NCBI GenBank assembly: GCA_023659985.1
Contig: JAGXOH010000027.1
Coordinates: forward strand, 1 to 8,992
Length of the DNA: 8,992 bases
Reading direction: 5' to 3'
DNA from: Candidatus Falkowbacteria bacterium LH_S3
GTDB taxonomy: Bacteria > Patescibacteriota > Patescibacteriia > Patescibacteriales > JAGXOH01
Position 1 is the stretch's first letter. The number at the start of each line of letters is the position of its first letter. Below, in pieces: positions 6,110 to 8,992 of the stretch. Made by a program: the position numbers and the translations under genes. The notes below the pieces were generated by a model, which was not told where the DNA came from, ran no database searches, and saw nothing but the letters and a program-made list of their open reading frames with translations.

Positions 6110-7024
6110 CTATTTATTCAATCCCTTTAAGGCAGTCACTCTCTCCTCTACCGGCGGATGGCTCATAAAGGCTTTACTTAAAAAACCTTTTTTACCCTTT
6201 TTTTTCTTAAAAGGATTGGAGATATACATATGGGCAGTTGCTCTGTTGGCTACTTCTAATTTTTCTTGATCTTTGGATATTTTTTCCAGTGCCAGAGCTA
6301 ATCCTTCAGGATATCTGGTTAGCAATGCTCCATCTGCATCAGCCTTAAATTCCTGTTTTCTGGAAATGGCAAATTGCATTATATAAGCAAAAATAGGAGC
6401 TAAAATAGATAAAATAACCGCTATTATTATAAAAATAATTTGCGATTCTCCACCTTTGTCTCCTCCACGATCTCTCATTCCTCCCCAAAAAATCCAATGC
6501 ATAAACCAGTCAGCTAAAAGTACCACAAAACCAACTAAAACCGTGGTTATGGTAGATATTAAAATATCGCGATTTCCGATATGGGATAGCTCATGAGATA
6601 TCACCCCCTCTAACTCAACTTTATCTAATTTATGTAATAATCCGGAAGTAACAGCCACTACCGCATGTTCAGGATCTCTGCCTGTAGCAAAGGCATTGGG
6701 AGCGGAATCATTGATTATATAAATTTTGGGAGTGGGCAAACCAGCTGTAATACAAAGATTTTCCACTACCCTGTAAAGCTCTTTGTTATCTTCAAATTTA
6801 ACCTCTTTGGCTCCGCTCATTTTTAATACGATTTTATCGCTCCACCAATAGCTAACAAAAGCTGAAATCACACTAAAAGCAACCGCGATATATAAAATAA
6901 TATGAGTATCTAAAGCAATACTAAAAACATATCCCACCATAATGACAAACACTAAAAAAGCAGACATTAAAAACCATGTCTTCCGCTTATTGGAATCAGA
7001 ATGTGTATATATGGTTTTTGACAT
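6110..7024 (-). CDS. htpX: HtpX-family membrane zinc metalloprotease (M48)
   Basis: A 304-residue integral membrane protease. The family degrades misfolded membrane proteins together with or parallel to FtsH. It has two N-terminal membrane helices (about 17-37 and 41-60), a cytoplasmic SAPNAFATGRDPEHAVVAVTSG block (107-128), the zinc site HELSH (144-148, H144, E145, H148), two more membrane segments (about 155-175 and 196-218), and the third ligand E225 in EFKADADG. It ends with the family's HPPVEERVTAL near 289-299. Length and all active-site residues are standard. It starts 25 nt after the lemA stop on the same strand, without a Shine-Dalgarno sequence, and is almost certainly co-transcribed with lemA, a frequent pairing. 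Confidence 0.95.
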   Translation of the reverse strand: MSKTIYTHSDSNKRKTWFLMSAFLVFVIMVGYVFSIALDTHIILYIAVAFSVISAFVSYWWSDKIVLKMSGAKEVKFEDNKELYRVVENLCITAGLPTPKIYIINDSAPNAFATGRDPEHAVVAVTSGLLHKLDKVELEGVISHELSHIGNRDILISTITTVLVGFVVLLADWFMHWIFWGGMRDRGGDKGGESQIIFIIIAVILSILAPIFAYIMQFAISRKQEFKADADGALLTRYPEGLALALEKISKDQEKLEVANRATAHMYISNPFKKKKGKKGFLSKAFMSHPPVEERVTALKGLNK

Positions 7025-7049
7025 ATTTTAGTTACTCATCTTTGAATTA

Positions 7050-7619
7050 TTAAAACTGGACTGAAACATTTTCTTTCTGGGACTCGTCTTCCAGTTCAAA
7101 ATAATCCTTTTCTGAAAAGTTAAACACTTTAGCCAAAAGATTGGTAGGGAAACTCTGAATTTTGGTTTGATAACGTAAAACATTATTGTTATAGAATCTA
7201 CGAGCCGCTTGAATCTTATTTTCGGTATCAGAAAGCTCTTTTTGTAATTCTTGAAAGTTTTGGCTGGCTTTTAAGTCAGGATAATTTTCAGCTACCGCAA
7301 ACAATGATTTTAAAGTATCAGACACCATGTTTTCGGCTTGAGCTTGTTTTTGAGTATCACTGCCTGATTCCTGGGCTTGCATAGCTTGACTCCTGGCTCT
7401 AGTAACATTTTCAAAAGTTTCTTTTTCATGCTTTGCATAACCCTTTACTGTCTCTATTAAATTGGGAATAAGATCATGCCTTCTTTTTAACTGTACATCA
7501 ATATCACTCCAAGCTTCCTTTAGTCTATTTCTTAACCTAACTAGGGAGTTATAGATAAAAATTAACACCAGAGCAACCACTACGATCGCCCCTATTATAA
7601 CCCATAATGTTGTGTTCAT
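7050..7619 (-). CDS. lemA: LemA family membrane protein
   Basis: A 189-residue protein with an N-terminal membrane helix (about 4-24), followed by a helical domain with the LemA signatures WSDIDVQLKRRHDLIPNLIETVKGYAKHE (37-65), ENYPDLKASQNFQELQ (111-126), TENKIQAARRFYN (132-144) and V-x-x-Y (147-150). The molecular role of LemA is not settled; it is often found beside HtpX or TPM/DUF domains and is thought to act at the membrane. I chose the ATG at 7619 because the helix then begins just after the start, as in relatives. An in-frame ATG at 7655 would add 12 polar residues and sits inside one arm of an inverted repeat. No Shine-Dalgarno sequence precedes either. It is first in a two-gene unit with htpX. 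Confidence 0.94.
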   Translation of the reverse strand: MNTTLWVIIGAIVVVALVLIFIYNSLVRLRNRLKEAWSDIDVQLKRRHDLIPNLIETVKGYAKHEKETFENVTRARSQAMQAQESGSDTQKQAQAENMVSDTLKSLFAVAENYPDLKASQNFQELQKELSDTENKIQAARRFYNNNVLRYQTKIQSFPTNLLAKVFNFSEKDYFELEDESQKENVSVQF

Positions 7620-7629
7620 AAAATTTTGG

Positions 7630-7662
7630 ATATTGCATAAATGATAATAATTCATGCAATAT
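7630..7662. repeat. Perfect 9-bp inverted repeat before lemA
   Basis: ATATTGCAT (7630-7638) and ATGCAATAT (7654-7662) are exact inverses separated by 15 bp, ending 11 bp before the preferred lemA start. As DNA it could be an operator. As RNA it is a hairpin whose 3' arm ends about 10 nt before the ATG, where it could affect initiation. Confidence 0.55.
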
Positions 7663-7802
7663 TAATTTTAATAATACTATTTTAGCTATTTTTAAGCTAT
7701 CATATTATTTAACTAAATTCAATAATTATTGAAAAGTACAGTTGATCCACATCTATCTAAATATTAAAATCCATTCTTTGAACAATTTTTTAAAACAGCT
7801 CC
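7663..7802. other. Non-coding stretch upstream of lemA
   Basis: No ORF of coding character is seen. It holds a perfect 16-bp palindrome, TTCAATAATTATTGAA (7718-7733), and a direct repeat of AGCTAT (7684-7689 and 7695-7700). Several AT-rich words could serve as the lemA promoter (for example TATGAT read on the minus strand near 7706-7701), but no -35/-10 pair at proper spacing is convincing. Confidence 0.45.
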
Positions 7803-7834
7803 TAAAATAAAAAGCTCTGCCAAAAGACAGAGCT
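7803..7834 (-). terminator. Intrinsic terminator of the minus-strand unit at 7.9-8.2 kb
   Basis: AGCTCTG (7813-7819) pairs with CAGAGCT (7828-7834) around an 8-nt loop. Read on the minus strand the stem is followed by TTTTATTTTA. It lies about 45 nt beyond the stop of the small minus-strand ORF, so it would end a transcript of that ORF. On the plus strand it is followed by AAAAATT and would not terminate. Confidence 0.7.
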
Positions 7835-7878
7835 AAAAATTACTACAGAATTCCTTCAGCCAAACTGGCCAATGGCTC

Positions 7879-8070
7879 TCACTTAAAGGAATAGTATCCC
7901 CCTTCTATCTCCTTTCTTTTTATTTTTATAGTCTTTAATTTTTCACCGTTTTCCGCTTTCGCTTGTTCAACAACATAATCTTCAGCCTTAATCCCCTCTT
8001 TGTTTTTATTCCACTCAATATCTTGATGATTAGTGGTTGGGTGACAAATGAATGTCAACAGGCTAAACAC
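7879..8070 (-). CDS. Small hypothetical protein (63 aa), possibly 5'-truncated
   Basis: I do not recognise the family. The last 45 residues (from about DIEWNKNKEG to EGGYYSFK) are charged and helix-like with normal codon use, and look genuinely coding. The first 15 (FSLLTFICHPTTN after the start) are hydrophobic and could be the end of a signal or membrane segment. The best start is GTG at 8070, and an in-frame TAA at 8085-8083 limits extension. No Shine-Dalgarno sequence precedes it. An ATG at 8111 opens another frame (MTFLNCFDINFYLVCLAC, stopping inside this ORF), so a frameshift may have split an exported or lipoprotein-like gene. A terminator downstream and an extended -10 upstream on the same strand support transcription. 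Confidence 0.45.
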   Translation of the reverse strand: MFSLLTFICHPTTNHQDIEWNKNKEGIKAEDYVVEQAKAENGEKLKTIKIKRKEIEGGYYSFK

Positions 8071-8092
8071 ACTAAATAAAAATTAATGTCAA

Positions 8093-8161
8093 AGCAATTT
8101 AGAAATGTCATACCGATGAATTTTAATTAATTTCTGTGTTGTTCTTTTGAATTAAATTGCT
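8093..8161 (-). repeat. 9-bp inverted repeat in the leader of the small ORF
   Basis: AGCAATTTA (8093-8101) and TAAATTGCT (8153-8161) are exact inverses, 51 bp apart. In a minus-strand transcript starting near 8187 they would close a long leader stem before the 63-codon ORF. The spacing is large and the arms AT-rich, so chance is a real possibility. The word AATGTCA also occurs three times nearby (8051-8057, 8085-8091, 8104-8110). Confidence 0.3.
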
Positions 8162-8193
8162 AAAGTCGCCAATCTTCTAAGTTCAATACTTAA

Positions 8194-8202
8194 ATTATAT
8201 CA
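8194..8202 (-). promoter_or_regulatory. Extended -10 element driving the minus-strand small ORF
   Basis: On the minus strand TGATATAAT contains TATAAT with the upstream TG of an extended -10. No good -35 hexamer is present at 17-18 bp. Transcription would begin near 8187 and run toward the 63-codon ORF, giving a leader of about 117 nt. Confidence 0.4.
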
Positions 8203-8224
8203 TAAAATAGAGGAGCTAAGCTAT

Positions 8225-8242
8225 GTTGAGCTGGTTGAGCTG
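8225..8242 (+). repeat. Tandem 9-bp duplication
   Basis: GTTGAGCTG occurs twice in direct succession, encoding VEL-VEL in the TPR pseudogene frame. Being a multiple of three, it keeps the frame and looks like a slippage duplication. Confidence 0.6.
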
Positions 8243-8341
8243 TTTTATAAAAAAGCGCCAAAATTTTACCAATGCATTTATCTCATACAAATCTTGAATA
8301 AGTTCAGATACATTTTGGACTCCAAACCAACTAAAAAGTAA

Positions 8342-8527
8342 ATGCAAATAGGATTTAAGTTTCATAATTGCAGAGGATTTGGTAGATTGGACAATTATGC
8401 TTATAAATATAATTGTATGATTACCAAAGAAGCAAAACAAAAAGGTGCTTTAAAAGCCGCGCTCAATTATTACAATGAGGCGTTTAATGTGCTTATTCGG
8501 GAAGCTGATGACTATGCTTACAAATAA
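8342..8527 (+). pseudogene. Middle fragment of the broken TPR gene
   Basis: 61 codons from an ATG that directly follows TAA 8339-8341 to TAA 8525-8527. The helical segment EAKQKGALKAALNYYNEAFNVLIREADDYAYK (about 30-61) resembles a TPR-like helix pair, with A-L-x-Y-Y-x-x-A-F spacing. No Shine-Dalgarno sequence precedes the ATG, so this start is probably not a natural one. It shares the frame of the next fragment. Confidence 0.5.
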
Positions 8528-8566
8528 AAAGGAGCATTTATTGATAAAGGAGATACGAGAAAAATA

Positions 8567-8770
8567 ATGCCAAAGTTGTTTGAAGAATGTGAGAAGTATT
8601 TGAAAAGAGATGAAGTAGCAGCTGTCATTTCAAATAATATAGGGGTTATCTTTGCTGAACTGGGAGATTATAAAAATGCAGAAAAGTTTTTCAACCAAGC
8701 CATTGAATTAGCTCCAGACGAAGTTGATTATAAAGAACCTCAAAAAAATTTAGAAGGACTAAAAAAATAG
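8567..8770 (+). CDS. TPR-domain fragment (67 aa), C-terminal part of the broken gene
   Basis: A single tetratricopeptide repeat at about residues 20-51: SNNIGVIFAELGDYKNAEKF and the following NQAIELAPD show the L/I-G, F/Y, G-D-Y, A, F, A and P positions of the 34-residue motif. A partial following helix reaches the stop. TPRs are protein-interaction scaffolds, so a function cannot be assigned. It may still be translated: AAAGGAG (8547-8552) lies 14 nt before the ATG, and AAAAAGGAG (8526-8534) lies before an in-frame ATT at 8540. More likely it is the 3' end of a longer TPR protein, since the coding character continues upstream of the ATG to the stop at 8527. Confidence 0.6.
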   Translation: MPKLFEECEKYLKRDEVAAVISNNIGVIFAELGDYKNAEKFFNQAIELAPDEVDYKEPQKNLEGLKK

Positions 8771-8792
8771 TGTATAGACAATCCATTTTATA

Positions 8793-8924
8793 GTGCATCT
8801 AGCAAAAAGTCGTTCTTTGGCGATACGACAATTAGAAAGGTATAGAAAAAAAATCAACCAGCTTGTCTATAAGCTTTACGACTTAACTAAAGAGAAGATA
8901 AAAATTATTGAATTTAAAAAATGA
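8793..8924 (+). pseudogene. C-terminal remnant of an Eco57I-like DNA methylase / type IIG restriction enzyme
   Basis: A 43-residue open frame (GTG at 8793 or the upstream stop TAG at 8775 as limit) ending RQLERYRKKINQ, LVYKLYDLTKEKIKIIE, FKK and a stop. The pattern I-x-x-L-V-Y-x-L-Y-x-L-T-x-E-x-I-x-I-I-E is the characteristic tail of Eco57I/TaqI-like N6-adenine methylases and type IIG restriction-methylation enzymes. Everything upstream (methylase motifs, target recognition) is missing, since the broken TPR frame ends only 22 nt before. It is therefore a leftover end of a deleted or rearranged restriction-modification gene, not a functional protein. The family call rests on this short tail only. 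Confidence 0.6.
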
Positions 8925-8940
8925 ATAAAAAAACATAACC

Positions 8941-8992
8941 ATGAACACCATTAAAGAATGTTTTAATACAATTTTGCGCGACAACGAGAAGA
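8941..8992 (+). CDS. Start of an unidentified gene running off the window
   Basis: An ATG at 8941, 16 nt after the methylase-remnant stop and downstream of an in-frame stop at 8926, opens MNTIKECFNTILRDNEK and stays open to the end. Seventeen codons are too few to identify it. The preceding bases (ACATAACC) contain no Shine-Dalgarno sequence, so the true start may differ. Confidence 0.35.
   Translation, partial: MNTIKECFNTILRDNEK

Larger units (their letters stand above)
8156..8770 (+). pseudogene. TPR-repeat gene broken by two in-frame TAA codons
   Basis: One plus-strand frame stays open from 8156 to 8770 except for TAA at 8339-8341 and 8525-8527, giving segments of 61, 61 and 80 codons. 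The residues on both sides of the second stop read as one continuous helical protein (EADDYAYK, stop, KGAFIDKGDTRKIM). The last segment contains a clear tetratricopeptide repeat. The first segment (helix-like, with VELVELFYKK) has no recognised motif, and its membership in the same gene is less certain. Three long open stretches in one frame are unexpected by chance in such AT-rich DNA. I infer a gene decayed by nonsense mutation; a sequencing error at one stop is also possible. Stop recoding is unlikely because other genes here use TAA normally. Confidence 0.6.

Noticed and set aside
8216..8440. 74-codon minus-strand ORF opposite the TPR pseudogene.
   Set aside because: It has no ribosome binding site and a Phe/Ile-rich composition. 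The plus strand has better coding character and continues past this ORF in the same frame.
8525..8527. Stop-codon reassignment or programmed read-through at the TAA in the TPR frame.
   Set aside because: Intact genes in the window (the Mur-like gene, ftsQ, Xer, rpmA, lemA and M23) end in TAA, and known candidate-phyla recoding concerns TGA. Nonsense mutation is simpler.

Overview
The window is AT-rich (roughly one third G+C by eye), tightly packed in its left 7.6 kb, and uses the standard code. Genes end in TAA, TAG or TGA with no sign of stop reassignment. Short diverged versions of core bacterial genes, almost no Shine-Dalgarno sequences, and the mix FtsQ / Mur-ligase fragment / Xer / PcsB-type M23 / L27 / HtpX / LemA suggest a small-genome bacterium, most likely of the Candidate Phyla Radiation (Patescibacteria). 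That placement is inference from gene style. No rRNA or other phylogenetic marker was tested.

Layout. (1) 32-2839, plus strand, a coupled operon: a class I/II PLP aminotransferase, a stand-alone Mur-ligase central domain with eroded catalytic motifs (4-nt ATGA junction), and ftsQ (44-nt overlap). (2) 2840-3272: an AT-rich gap with one candidate 52-codon membrane miniprotein. (3) 3273-4244: a complete Xer-type tyrosine recombinase. It converges on (4) 4267-5544, minus strand, a membrane-anchored PcsB/CwlO-like M23 peptidase; a 10-bp hairpin separates the two. (5) 5545-5710: a divergent promoter region with a good promoter for rpmA and an extended -10 for the M23 gene. (6) 5711-5989: rpmA (ribosomal protein L27) with its own terminator. 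(7) 6110-7619, minus strand: a lemA-htpX pair, with an operator-like inverted repeat before lemA. (8) 7803-8203, minus strand: a small possible transcription unit (extended -10, leader, 63-codon ORF, intrinsic terminator). (9) 8156-8992, plus strand: a decayed accessory segment. It holds a TPR reading frame cut by in-frame stops, a 44-codon remnant matching the C-terminal end of Eco57I-like DNA methylase / type IIG restriction enzymes, and the start of another gene leaving the window.

The left and middle parts serve cell-envelope growth and division (FtsQ, Mur-like protein, PcsB-like hydrolase), chromosome resolution (Xer), translation (L27) and membrane quality control (HtpX, LemA). The right end looks like the edge of a degraded defence or mobile island. 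I did not find a clear intact new system. The best leads are the Mur-ligase-like probable pseudoenzyme in front of ftsQ, the miniprotein gap, and the remnants at the right end.
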